From Massilia pinisoli (GTDB lineage: Bacteria; Pseudomonadota; Gammaproteobacteria; Burkholderiales; Burkholderiaceae_D): 64,000 bases of DNA. The translations under genes were made by a program, and so were the position numbers. The notes beneath the pieces are model-generated. The model saw only the letters and a program-made list of their open reading frames with translations. It was not told where the DNA came from and did no database searches. Location of the stretch: the NCBI RefSeq assembly GCF_024753285.1, contig NZ_JANUGW010000002.1:248001-312000 (forward strand), given 5' to 3'. Within the stretch, counting starts at the first letter, position 1. Each line of letters begins with the position of its first letter. Positions 50,657 through 59,505 of this stretch are shown here, one piece after another.

Positions 50657-53551
50657 TCACGCCATGGCCGGCGCCCCCGCCAGCAGCGCGGCGCAGCCGT
50701 GGGCCGGCAACGGACGGCTGACGTAATAGCCCTGGATCTCGTCGCACGCATACTGTTCCAGTTCGCGGATCTGCTCGACGTTCTCGACGCCCTCCGCCAC
50801 GACCTTCAAACTCAGGCTGTGCGCGAGGCGGATCACGGCCTTCGTGATGGCGGCGTCGTCCGGATCGTCCGGCAGGTCGCGCACGAACGTGCGGTCGATC
50901 TTCAGCGCGTCCAGCGGGAAGCGCTTCAGGTACGCAAGGCTCGAATAACCGGTGCCGAAATCGTCGACCGACAGCCGGATGCCGAGCGCCTTGATGCGCG
51001 TGAGGATCTCGACGGCGGCCTCCGGGTTCGCCATCAGCATCGATTCCGTCAGCTCGAATTCGAGCAGCGCGGGGTCGACACCGGCGCGGGCGACGATGCG
51101 CTCGACGGCGCCGTCCAGGTCGGCCTGCTGCAGCTGGCGCGCGGACAGGTTGATTGCCACCGGCCGCACGGCCATCCCTTGCGCCTGCCACGCGGCGAGC
51201 TGGCGGCACACTTCGCCGATCACCCATTCGCCGACCGGGAGGATGAGGCCCGTGTCCTCGAGGATGCCGATGAATTCCAGCGGAGCCACGAGGCCGCGCT
51301 GCGGGTGGTTCCAGCGCAGCAGCGCCTCGAACCCGCTGATGGTGCCGGCCGCGAGGTTCAGTTTCGGCTGGTAGTGCAGCAGGAATTCGCCGCGCTCCAG
51401 CGCCTGGCGCAGCTGGACTTCCGTCTGCAGGCGCTGCGCGGCGTTCTCGTGCATCGCGGCGACGTAGAACTGGTAGTTGTTGCGGCCGCCGTTCTTCGCG
51501 CCATACATCGCGGTGTCGGCGTTTTTCAGCAGCGCTTCCGCGTCGCGCCCGTTCTCGGGATACGTCGCGATGCCCACGCTGGCCGACACGAACAACTGCT
51601 GGCCCGCGAGATAGAAGGGCTGCGCCAGCGCCTCGATGACGCGTGCCGCGACGGTCGCCGCGTCGGTGTCGGCGGCGATCGCGGGCAGCACGACGGCGAA
51701 TTCGTCGCCGCCCAGCCGCGCCACGACGTCCTCGTCGCGCGCGCAGGCGCGCAGGCGCTTCGCGGCCTGCACGAGCAGCTGGTCGCCCACACCGTGCCCC
51801 AGCATGTCGTTGACGTCCTTGAAGCGGTCCAGGTCGATGAACATGACGGCCGCACGGTCGCCGCCGCGGCCTGCCTGCGCGATCGCGTCTTCCAGGCACT
51901 GGGCGAGGCGGCGCCGGTTCGGCAGATTCGTCAGCGCATCGTATTGCGCGAGCCAGGTCAGGCGGTTGCGCGCCTCGTGGCGTTCCACCGCGGTGGCCAG
52001 GATGTTCGCGACGCCGTGCAGGAAGCTGGCGTCGTCCGCGCCGAAGCGCCGGGTGCCGGCGGCGTACACGCCCAGCACGCCGAACATCCGCTCGCCGCAC
52101 ATGATGGGCGTGTCGATGCCGTCCGCGATGTCGTGCGCGGCGGCCAGCGGCGCGAACCACGCGCGCCGCGCGGCCCGTTCGTTCGCGGCGAGCGGCTCGC
52201 CCGGCACGTGGCCCAGCTGCAGGCCCGTGGCCGGCGCGAGGCGGCCCGCGCCGGCGCGCAGCACCATGCCGTTCGGCGTCAGCTCGAACAGGCCGGCGCA
52301 GGGGGCCTTGATGCCGCGCGCGGCGGCGTCGGCCGCGTCCGCGAACAGGTCGTCGAGGTCGTTCGCTGCGAGCGCCTTGCGTCCCAATTCCGCGATCAGG
52401 GTCTGGCGCTGCGCGTTCTCGACGATCGTGCGCTCGAATTCCTTGCGTTCCGTGATGTCGATGTCGATGCAGATATAGCGCTCGACGGCGCCGTCCGCGC
52501 CGAACATCGGGACGATCGTGCGGTGCCAGTGGCAGCGGCCGTGGCGTCCCTCGATCACGACTTCGCCGTTCCACACGCGGTCGGACGGCCGCCACGGCAG
52601 GCGCGCGCCGGCGGGACGGCCCACGTCGCCCAGGCGCTGGCCCACGACCTCGGGCCGCGTGAAGCCGCTGCTCGTGACGAACAGGTCGTTCACGCCGGTG
52701 ACGATGCCCGCCGCATCGGCCTCGCACACGATCGCGGCCTGGTCCATCGCGCTCTTGTGCTGCACGAGGGAGTTCATCAGCGAGTCGATGCGCTGGCCGA
52801 ACTGGTCGCGCAGGCTCGCGGCGCTGCGGTTGACGGCGCGGATCGCTTCCTTGATCTCGGTGGGCGCGTCCGCCAGCAGTGCGGCTTCCGCGGTGACGCG
52901 GCCGGCGGCCACGTCGTCCTCGAACGAGCGCAGCCGGCCCAGGTTGTCGAGCCAGCGGCGCACGAGCGTGCGCATGAGCGCGAGGCTCGCCACGAACACG
53001 ATCGATGCGACGCCGGCCGTTTCCAGCACGAGGCTCCACAGCTGGGCCGCCAGCTTCTCCTCGTCGAACTGCAGGCGCACGACGCCGTAGTCGCGGCCGC
53101 CCACGTTGGCGATGCGGTTGACGTCGTACAGCTTGGCGGCGAGGAGGCCCTCAAGCCAGCGCGGCGCCAGCGCGCGCGTCACGCGCGGCGCGTCCACGCG
53201 CAACGTGCCGCCCGCCATGTCGATGAATTCGGCGCGCCTGAACGGCGACTGGAACAGCATCTTGCCCAGCGTGCGCTTGACGGTGTCGTAGTCGCCGATG
53301 ACGACGCTGTCCTCGATCGTCTGCGTGGCCACTTCGACGAGGGTCAGCGCCGTGTCCTGCGTGTCCTCGATGTGCTGCAGGAACTGGTAGCGGTAGAACA
53401 GGCCGAGGCCCGTACCCATGGACAGCATCAGCGTGAACGTGAACACGGTGAACACGCGGCCGACGAGGGAGCGCGGCAGCAGGCAGGCCAGCAGCGCCGC
53501 CGGGGAAAGCAGCCGGCGCGGCCTGCGCAGGGGGGAGCGGAGCGGAGTCAT
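50657..53551 (-). CDS. Membrane GGDEF-EAL protein with PAS and GAF
   Basis: A 964-residue c-di-GMP enzyme. First TM (about 28-50), periplasmic sensor (about 55-170), second TM (about 172-195), HAMP-like linker, PAS (about 260-375), GAF (about 395-530), GGDEF with intact GGDEF at 614-618, EAL with EAL at 742-744, plus ELTES, DDFGTGYSS and EGVE motifs. Both catalytic domains look active, so it could make and break c-di-GMP depending on signal. It lies 13 bases downstream of a PhnD-like binding protein gene and probably senses it in the periplasm. Confidence 0.92.
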   Translation of the reverse strand: MTPLRSPLRRPRRLLSPAALLACLLPRSLVGRVFTVFTFTLMLSMGTGLGLFYRYQFLQHIEDTQDTALTLVEVATQTIEDSVVIGDYDTVKRTLGKMLFQSPFRRAEFIDMAGGTLRVDAPRVTRALAPRWLEGLLAAKLYDVNRIANVGGRDYGVVRLQFDEEKLAAQLWSLVLETAGVASIVFVASLALMRTLVRRWLDNLGRLRSFEDDVAAGRVTAEAALLADAPTEIKEAIRAVNRSAASLRDQFGQRIDSLMNSLVQHKSAMDQAAIVCEADAAGIVTGVNDLFVTSSGFTRPEVVGQRLGDVGRPAGARLPWRPSDRVWNGEVVIEGRHGRCHWHRTIVPMFGADGAVERYICIDIDITERKEFERTIVENAQRQTLIAELGRKALAANDLDDLFADAADAAARGIKAPCAGLFELTPNGMVLRAGAGRLAPATGLQLGHVPGEPLAANERAARRAWFAPLAAAHDIADGIDTPIMCGERMFGVLGVYAAGTRRFGADDASFLHGVANILATAVERHEARNRLTWLAQYDALTNLPNRRRLAQCLEDAIAQAGRGGDRAAVMFIDLDRFKDVNDMLGHGVGDQLLVQAAKRLRACARDEDVVARLGGDEFAVVLPAIAADTDAATVAARVIEALAQPFYLAGQQLFVSASVGIATYPENGRDAEALLKNADTAMYGAKNGGRNNYQFYVAAMHENAAQRLQTEVQLRQALERGEFLLHYQPKLNLAAGTISGFEALLRWNHPQRGLVAPLEFIGILEDTGLILPVGEWVIGEVCRQLAAWQAQGMAVRPVAINLSARQLQQADLDGAVERIVARAGVDPALLEFELTESMLMANPEAAVEILTRIKALGIRLSVDDFGTGYSSLAYLKRFPLDALKIDRTFVRDLPDDPDDAAITKAVIRLAHSLSLKVVAEGVENVEQIRELEQYACDEIQGYYVSRPLPAHGCAALLAGAPAMA

Positions 53552-53564
53552 CGCGGCGGTGTCC

Positions 53565-54419
53565 TCAGCGCACGTCGCGGGGCGCCGTCGCGCAGAACGC
53601 GCGGTAGCTCGCGTAGTCGGCGCCGGTGGCGGGGACGAAGGTGAACGGTGTGTCCGAATGCACGAGTGTCGTCGCCTCGGCGAGGATGCGCAGGCCTTCC
53701 GGATCGCGGTCCATGTCGAAGAACGCCTGGGCGACGGCGCGCACCTCGGCGGCGGGCACGCGGGGCGAAGCCATCAGCGCGAGGTCGGTGAACGGCGGCG
53801 AGCTCCACAGCACGCGGAACGCCTTGTGCTCGCGTCCCGCGTAGTGCTGCGCGAGCTGGGAACTGGCGCCGGCGGCCCGGACCCTGCCTGCGAACAGCTG
53901 GGTGAAGACGGCATCCATATTCCCGGCGAAGACCACGTCCACGGACACGTTGCGGCGCAGCAGCTCGGCGTAGGCGACCTTGTAAGCGATCATCGCTTCC
54001 GGCCCCGGGAACGCGACAGGGGTGCCGGCCAGCTCCTCGACGCGCCGGATCGGCGAATCCGCCGGGACGACGATCTGCGCGTGCACGGGCGGCGTGCCGC
54101 GGCGGCCGAACACGGTCCAGCCCATGCCGGCCCGTCCGGGACAGAACAGGCGGTTCGTGAACGCGAAATCGGCCTCGCGCGCCAGCACGTAGCTCGTCGC
54201 GTCGGCCGACGTGCGGCCCAGCTTCAGGTTCAGGCGCACGCCGCTCTTTTTCGACACGTATTCGATGATCGGGTTCCAGAGGCCGGCCGACATCTGCAGA
54301 CTGTATTGGTTGACGGGCGCGAAATTGTACGACGGCGGCTCGGCCGCGCAGGCGGCGCCGGCGAAGAGCACACCGGCCGCGAGGGCCAGGATCGAAGGGG
54401 CGAAGTAGGGACGGAGCAT
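53565..54419 (-). CDS. PhnD-like periplasmic binding protein
   Basis: A 284-residue exported protein with signal peptide (about 1-25, ending CAA) and the PhnD/phosphonate-type substrate-binding fold (NFAPVNQYSLQMSAGLWNPIIEYVSKKSG to TFVPATGADYASYR). No transporter permease or ATPase is near. The next gene, 13 bases away, encodes a membrane GGDEF-EAL protein, so this binding protein more likely works as its periplasmic signal receiver. The ligand is unknown; phosphate or phosphonate analogues are only a guess. ATG 54419 is chosen since the signal peptide starts there. Confidence 0.8.
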   Translation of the reverse strand: MLRPYFAPSILALAAGVLFAGAACAAEPPSYNFAPVNQYSLQMSAGLWNPIIEYVSKKSGVRLNLKLGRTSADATSYVLAREADFAFTNRLFCPGRAGMGWTVFGRRGTPPVHAQIVVPADSPIRRVEELAGTPVAFPGPEAMIAYKVAYAELLRRNVSVDVVFAGNMDAVFTQLFAGRVRAAGASSQLAQHYAGREHKAFRVLWSSPPFTDLALMASPRVPAAEVRAVAQAFFDMDRDPEGLRILAEATTLVHSDTPFTFVPATGADYASYRAFCATAPRDVR

Positions 54420-54855
54420 GCTGTACGTTCGGCAAGATTTATTGACTATAGCATATTTCCGGTTTGCAACAAGATGGGACTTTTTGCCAATGTGTCCGCT
54501 ATCCCGGGTTGCCACGATTCCGGATGAGCATTCCGCAATACGAGATGGCGGAGCCTGTCCCGATGCGACAAAACTGGGGAGGCGCGCACGCTGCCTTCGG
54601 GTATCTTCTTTTCATTACGGTCGCCATGTGAGCACGGCCGTTGGCTGTTATCGCTATCGTTTTTGTACCGTGAAATGGAACGGCGGCCATGTAAATAGCG
54701 CCATTTGACGGTCTCGCCACATTTTCGATCGCCGCTGACTCGGATTGCTTCAAATTTTGTTAAACATGGCGAGCACGATTGAAATTCGATTGGCACTGAT
54801 CGAATTGTCAAGTAATCTGAAGTTCCAGGGTGGTGGCAACCAATAATCGACAATC
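54420..54855. other. Divergent intergenic region between the PhnD-like gene and the four-PAS kinase
   Basis: 436 bases with GC content clearly below the window average. It carries a promoter for the left gene (54445-54472). A weaker candidate for the right gene is TTGGCA, 17 bases, TAATCT at 54790-54818. I found no gene, palindromic repeat or conserved RNA. Confidence 0.5.
54445..54472 (-). promoter_or_regulatory. Promoter of the PhnD-like/GGDEF-EAL pair
   Basis: On the minus strand TTGTTG (54467-54472), 16-base spacer, TATAGT (54445-54450), about 25 bases before the start codon region at 54419. Confidence 0.5.
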
Positions 54856-57800
54856 ATGGCCGACTCGACACCCGACGCATCGCTCGGGGTCCGCGACAAC
54901 GACGTCGTGGAAGCGATGCTGCGTGAGCGTCCCAACCACCTGTCGGCGCACGACGGGGCCGAGGAGGCGGGAAAGCTCGCGGCGCTTGCGCAGGCGATGG
55001 GCGACGCGCCTGAGCACGCGATGCAGCGCCTGGCCGATGCCGTGCTGGCCTTGTGCGGTGCCGATGCCGTCGTCGTTGCCGTGCGCGACGGCGACTGGAA
55101 TGCGGCGCCGGACGGCGGCGAGACGGTGCGCTGGTGCGCCCTGTCCGGCGCGCTTGCAGGGCACCAGGCCGGCCGCTGGTCGATCGAGGAGTGCGCGTGC
55201 GGCAGCGCCATCCAGGCCGACGGCGCCGTCCTGTTCGAACACCCGGCCGACCATTTCGCGTCGCTGCGTTCCACCGGACTGTCTCCCCGTGAATTCCTCG
55301 GCGTGCCGTGGCGCATCCGCGGTGGCATCGCCGGTGCGGTCGGGATGGTGCTGGGCGACGGCGAGGCCCGTTTCGACGCCGACGACCTGCGCCTGCTGCG
55401 CGCTGGCGCCGCGTTCGCCGCGGCCGCCCACCAGGCCGGCGGCGGCCGCGCCGGGGCGGACGGCGGCGAGATCGAACGCAAGGTCGAGGAGCGCCTGCGT
55501 CCCGTCCTCGAAAGCAAGGAACACCTGGAACGCGAGGTGGAGGAGAGCCGCGCGGCCGAGCGCGCGCTGCGCGAACACAAGGCCCTCATCGACGCGACCC
55601 TCAGCATCGGCACGGTCGGCGTGCTGTATTTCGACATCGACGGCACGGTGCGCGACGTCAACCCGGCGTTCGAGCGGATGACGGGCTATACACGCGACGA
55701 GCTGCGCACGATGCCGAACTGGCGCGACATGACGCCGCCCGAATTCTGGGACGTGTCGGCGCGGGCCCTGCGCGACCTCATCGACCACGGCGTCACGGCG
55801 CCGTACACGAAGCAGATGCGGCGCAAGGACGGCAGCCGCTGGTGGGGCCTGTTCGCGCCCGCGCGCATCTGGGGCGAGGGCGCGAACGCGCGCTGCGTGC
55901 TGTTCGTCATCGATGTCACGGAAAACAAGGAGACGGAGGCACGCCTTGCCGAAAGCGAGGAGCGGTTCCGCGCGATGGTCGAAGGCTTTGCGCAGACCGT
56001 GTGGGAAACGGACGCGCACGGGCGCGTCGTCAATGGCTCGCCCAGCTGGACCGTGTACACGGGCCAGACGGAAGCCGCCTCGCTGGGCGTGGGCTGGATC
56101 GAGGCCGTGCACCCGGACGACCGCGCCTATGTGTTGCGCGAATGGCGCGCGGCCGTCGGCACGCGCCGCGTGCTCAATGCCGAGTTCCGCGTGCAGTCCG
56201 CCGCGGGCGGCTGGCGCTGGACCAATGCACGCGCCGCCCCGCTGTTCAACCGCGACGGCAGCGTGCGCAAATGGGTCGGCATGCACATCGACGTCGACGA
56301 GCGCCGCCGCACGCAGGCCGCGCTGGCGGAGAGCGAGCGGCGTTACCGCATGCTGTTCGAGGCGATGGACGAAGGCTTCCTGCTCGCGACGGTGCGCTTC
56401 GACGACGCCGGCCGTGCCGTCGGCCTCGACTATGCGGAGGCGAACCCGGCCGCCGTGCGCATGGCCAACATTGCTTATGCGGGCCCCGGCCAGCTGCGCA
56501 TGCGCCCCGAGCACGAGCCGTGTTGGCTCGACGCGTGCGCCCAGGTCGTGCGCACGGGTGTGTCCAGCCGCTCGCAATGCTTCTCGCCGCCGCTGTCGAG
56601 CTGGTACGACTTCTTCGTCTACCCGGTGGGCGGGCGCCAGGTGCCGCGGGTGGCGATCCTGTTCCACGACATCACGGTGCGCAAGCGCGCCGAGGATGCG
56701 CTGCGCGAGAGCGAAGGGCGGTTCCGCGCGCTGGCCGACGCGTCGCCCGCCCTCGTGTACCAGTTCGACGTCGACGGCAATGTCATCTATCTGAACCAGC
56801 GTTGCGTGACGGACGAAGCCCCTGCGGGCCCGGGCACCACCGGCTGGACGGACATCGCGCGGCCCGACGACATGGATGCCTACCTGCGCGACGTGTACGG
56901 CGGCATCCGCAAGAACGGCACCTTCACCCAGCGCGTGCACACGATGGTGAAGGACGGCAGCTGGCACTGGTTCGAATCACATGCCTCGCCGTGGTACTCG
57001 GGCGAAGGCGAACACCGTGGCTACGTCGGCATCTCGCTCGACATCACGGGGGCCGTACAGGCCGAGGAGGCCCTAAAGGAGGCCGATCGTCGCAAGGACG
57101 AGTTCCTTGCGACGCTGGCCCACGAACTGCGCAACCCCCTCGCTCCGATCAGCAACGCCGTGCAGCTGATGCGTCGTCCGGATGGGCGGCGCCAGGCCGA
57201 CCGCGTCGTCGAGATGGTGGGGCGCCAGGTCAAGCAGATGGCGCGCCTCGTCGACGACCTGCTCGAAGTGTCGCGCATCACGCGCGGCAAGATCGACCTG
57301 AAGCTGGAGCGCGTGCCGTTCACCGAGATCGTCCACAGCGCCGTCGAGACGGCCCAGCCGATGATCGACCGGGCCGGCCACCAGCTGGCCGTCGCGTTGC
57401 CGGAGCAGCCCCTTGTGCTGGAGGCCGACCGCGTGCGCCTGACGCAGGTGTTCTCGAACCTCCTGAACAACGCCGCGAAGTACACGGACACAGGCGGCCG
57501 CATCTGGTTCGACGTGCGCCGCGAGGACGACCAGGTCGTCGCCACCGTGCGCGACACGGGCATCGGCATCCCGGCTGACGCGCTGCCGGGCGTGTTCGAC
57601 ATGTTCGCCCAGGCGCACCGGTCGGCCGGGCGGGGACAGGGTGGGCTCGGCATCGGCCTGACGATGGTCCGCAGCCTCGTCGAGATGCATCACGGCACCG
57701 TGGAAGCCCGCAGTCCCGGACCGGGCCAGGGCAGCGAATTCATCGTGCGCCTGCCGCTCGCCCCCGCCATCGACGTCGACGACGACGTGCCCCAGCTGGG

Positions 57801-58179
57801 ACAGGCGCGGCCCACCGCGCCGTTCCACGGCCAGCGCATCCTCGTCGTGGACGACAACCGCGACGCGGCCGACACGCTGGGCCTGCTGCTCGAGGCGGAC
57901 GGCGCCGAGGTACGTGTCGTGTACGACGGCCGGGCCGCGTTGGCCGCGGCGGAATCGTTCCTGCCGACCAGTGTCCTGCTCGACATCGGCATGCCCGGCA
58001 TGGACGGTTACGAAGTGGCGCGCCGCTTGCGCCAGGACGAACGCTTCTCCGGCGTGCGCATCGCCGCGCTGACGGGCTGGGGCCAGGACGCCGACCGGCG
58101 CCAGACGCGCAACCGCGGGTTCTCGCACCACCTCACGAAACCCGTCAGCATCGAGGACTTGCACCAGATTCTTGCCTGA
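54856..58179 (+). CDS. Soluble hybrid histidine kinase with GAF and four PAS domains
   Basis: An 1107-residue cytoplasmic sensor kinase without membrane segments. Order: GAF (about 50-195), coiled-coil, PAS1 (about 245-355), PAS2 (about 365-485), PAS3 (about 490-610), PAS4 (about 615-735), HisKA with His756 in ATLAHELRNPLAP, HATPase (NLLNNAAKYTD, RDTGIGIP, GGLGIGLTMV), and a C-terminal receiver with Asp1043 in LLDIGMPGMDG. The multiple PAS domains suggest redox, light or small-molecule sensing. No dedicated partner regulator is adjacent. ATG 54856 has no strong SD. Confidence 0.92.
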   Translation: MADSTPDASLGVRDNDVVEAMLRERPNHLSAHDGAEEAGKLAALAQAMGDAPEHAMQRLADAVLALCGADAVVVAVRDGDWNAAPDGGETVRWCALSGALAGHQAGRWSIEECACGSAIQADGAVLFEHPADHFASLRSTGLSPREFLGVPWRIRGGIAGAVGMVLGDGEARFDADDLRLLRAGAAFAAAAHQAGGGRAGADGGEIERKVEERLRPVLESKEHLEREVEESRAAERALREHKALIDATLSIGTVGVLYFDIDGTVRDVNPAFERMTGYTRDELRTMPNWRDMTPPEFWDVSARALRDLIDHGVTAPYTKQMRRKDGSRWWGLFAPARIWGEGANARCVLFVIDVTENKETEARLAESEERFRAMVEGFAQTVWETDAHGRVVNGSPSWTVYTGQTEAASLGVGWIEAVHPDDRAYVLREWRAAVGTRRVLNAEFRVQSAAGGWRWTNARAAPLFNRDGSVRKWVGMHIDVDERRRTQAALAESERRYRMLFEAMDEGFLLATVRFDDAGRAVGLDYAEANPAAVRMANIAYAGPGQLRMRPEHEPCWLDACAQVVRTGVSSRSQCFSPPLSSWYDFFVYPVGGRQVPRVAILFHDITVRKRAEDALRESEGRFRALADASPALVYQFDVDGNVIYLNQRCVTDEAPAGPGTTGWTDIARPDDMDAYLRDVYGGIRKNGTFTQRVHTMVKDGSWHWFESHASPWYSGEGEHRGYVGISLDITGAVQAEEALKEADRRKDEFLATLAHELRNPLAPISNAVQLMRRPDGRRQADRVVEMVGRQVKQMARLVDDLLEVSRITRGKIDLKLERVPFTEIVHSAVETAQPMIDRAGHQLAVALPEQPLVLEADRVRLTQVFSNLLNNAAKYTDTGGRIWFDVRREDDQVVATVRDTGIGIPADALPGVFDMFAQAHRSAGRGQGGLGIGLTMVRSLVEMHHGTVEARSPGPGQGSEFIVRLPLAPAIDVDDDVPQLGQARPTAPFHGQRILVVDDNRDAADTLGLLLEADGAEVRVVYDGRAALAAAESFLPTSVLLDIGMPGMDGYEVARRLRQDERFSGVRIAALTGWGQDADRRQTRNRGFSHHLTKPVSIEDLHQILA

Positions 58180-58325
58180 GACACGAGGAGGGTTGCCGAA
58201 ACAATAAGTTACAAATATGTGACATATGCCACCCGCATTTACTTCACTGTGTGCGTTAGCGAACGTCAATGTTGCAAGTTGCTGCGTAGACTGATCTCAA
58301 CGTCAAACGATGTTGGGAGGCAGCG

Positions 58326-58649
58326 ATGGCGTGGATTTCAACAATGGTCAGGTATCTGGGCGTCCTGCGCGAGCCCCAGTTACAACACCCCGAGACGATC
58401 TCGGACCTCCCACCTTTCGCGCTACGCCAGACGTTGGAAGCGTTGCTGCGCACAGGTTGGATGAAGACGTTCGAATACGATGCGGACGATGCGTGGGTCG
58501 ACTACGCGCGTGTCGATTTGCGCCGCGGACGGTCGAAGCTCAGGCTCGAATGGGACCTGGACACAGGCGGCACCGTCGCGGGCCCGCGCGCCATACTGAA
58601 CGAGCTGCACGTGCTCGATCCTTGGACGCAGATGCGGCATGCGCACTGA
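58326..58649 (+). CDS. Hypothetical protein
   Basis: A 107-residue protein of unknown function, starting at ATG 58326 with a good GGGAGG ribosome site 6 bases upstream. It has no signal peptide and mixed charge, with a central helix FALRQTLEALLRTGWMKTF and a basic strand DLRRGRSKLRLEWDLDTGG. Its stop codon falls in the first unit of a 16-bp tandem repeat. It is independent of the kinase upstream (146-base gap). Confidence 0.7.
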   Translation: MAWISTMVRYLGVLREPQLQHPETISDLPPFALRQTLEALLRTGWMKTFEYDADDAWVDYARVDLRRGRSKLRLEWDLDTGGTVAGPRAILNELHVLDPWTQMRHAH

Positions 58650-58708
58650 GCGGAACCGGTATTGAGCGGCGCGGACACTGAGCGGCGCGGACACTGAGCG
58701 GTGCGCGT
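58645..58708. repeat. 16-bp tandem repeat, four units
   Basis: Units ACTGAGCGGAACCGGT, ATTGAGCGGCGCGGAC, ACTGAGCGGCGCGGAC and ACTGAGCGGTGCGCGT follow without gaps. Units 2 and 3 differ at one base. The first unit supplies the stop codon of the small gene upstream. It lies between two convergent genes, a place where slippage is tolerated. Confidence 0.85.
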
Positions 58709-58726
58709 GCGCCCACGCGGCGCCGA

Positions 58727-59473
58727 TCAGAAGCGCTCGTCCGCGCCCAGGTAACGCCACTGTCCCGGCGGCAATTCGCCCAGCTTGACGCGGCCGATGC
58801 GGACGCGCTTGAGGCCGATGACCTTCAATCCGACCATGTCGCACATGCGGCGGATCTGGCGCTTGCGGCCTTCCTTCAAGGTGAAGCTGAGCTGGTCGTC
58901 GTTCTGCCAGCGCACCTTCGCCGGGAGCAGGGGCTTGCCGTCCATCCAAAGGCCGTGATTGAGCTTCTTGAGGTCCGCGTCCGGCAGGCGCCCTGGCTTG
59001 GTGTACTGCACGCGCACGAGGTATTCCTTCTCGATCGCCGTGTCTTCGCCGATCAGCTGCTTCGCGATGCGGCCATCCTGCGTGAGAACGAGCAGGCCGA
59101 CGGAATCGATGTCCAGGCGGCCGGCCGGCACGAGCGACTTCAGCTGCGTCGGGTGGAATTGCTCCGGCGATGGATCGTCCGGCCAGCGATTCTCCGGCTT
59201 GACGAGCACGACGGCCGGCTTGTAGCCGTCCTCCGCCTGGCCGCTCACATAGCCGACGGGCTTGTTCAACAGGACGGTCACGCGCTTCGCCTGCTGGGCA
59301 GCGGCCTGGCGCTCGACGGTGATTTTCTGGTGCGGCAAGACTTTGCTGCCCAGCTCGGACACCACTTGGCCGTCGACGCGGACCCAGCCTTTCGCGATCC
59401 ACTCGTCCGCCTCGCGGCGGGACGAGAGGCCAAGTTCGGACATGCGTTTGGACAGGCGTACGGGTTCAGTCAT
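58727..59473 (-). CDS. 23S rRNA pseudouridine synthase, RluB/E/F type
   Basis: A 248-residue enzyme with an N-terminal S4 domain (about 6-60, [21 protein letters not shown]) and a RsuA/RluB-type catalytic domain. The catalytic Asp is in [18 protein letters not shown] and the closing motif [15 protein letters not shown] is intact. Resembles RluF most in the final [18 protein letters not shown] part, but RluB or RsuA specificity cannot be excluded. I took ATG 59473. It follows glnD by 32 bases. Confidence 0.87.
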   Translation of the reverse strand: MTEPVRLSKRMSELGLSSRREADEWIAKGWVRVDGQVVSELGSKVLPHQKITVERQAAAQQAKRVTVLLNKPVGYVSGQAEDGYKPAVVLVKPENRWPDDPSPEQFHPTQLKSLVPAGRLDIDSVGLLVLTQDGRIAKQLIGEDTAIEKEYLVRVQYTKPGRLPDADLKKLNHGLWMDGKPLLPAKVRWQNDDQLSFTLKEGRKRQIRRMCDMVGLKVIGLKRVRIGRVKLGELPPGQWRYLGADERF

Positions 59474-59505
59474 GGTCAATCGAAAAACGAATAAATCAAT
59501 TTAAA

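Noticed and set aside
50699..53644. Long plus-strand frame opposite the GGDEF-EAL gene
   Set aside because: The minus-strand gene has complete GGDEF and EAL motifs; the plus-strand frame shows no family features.
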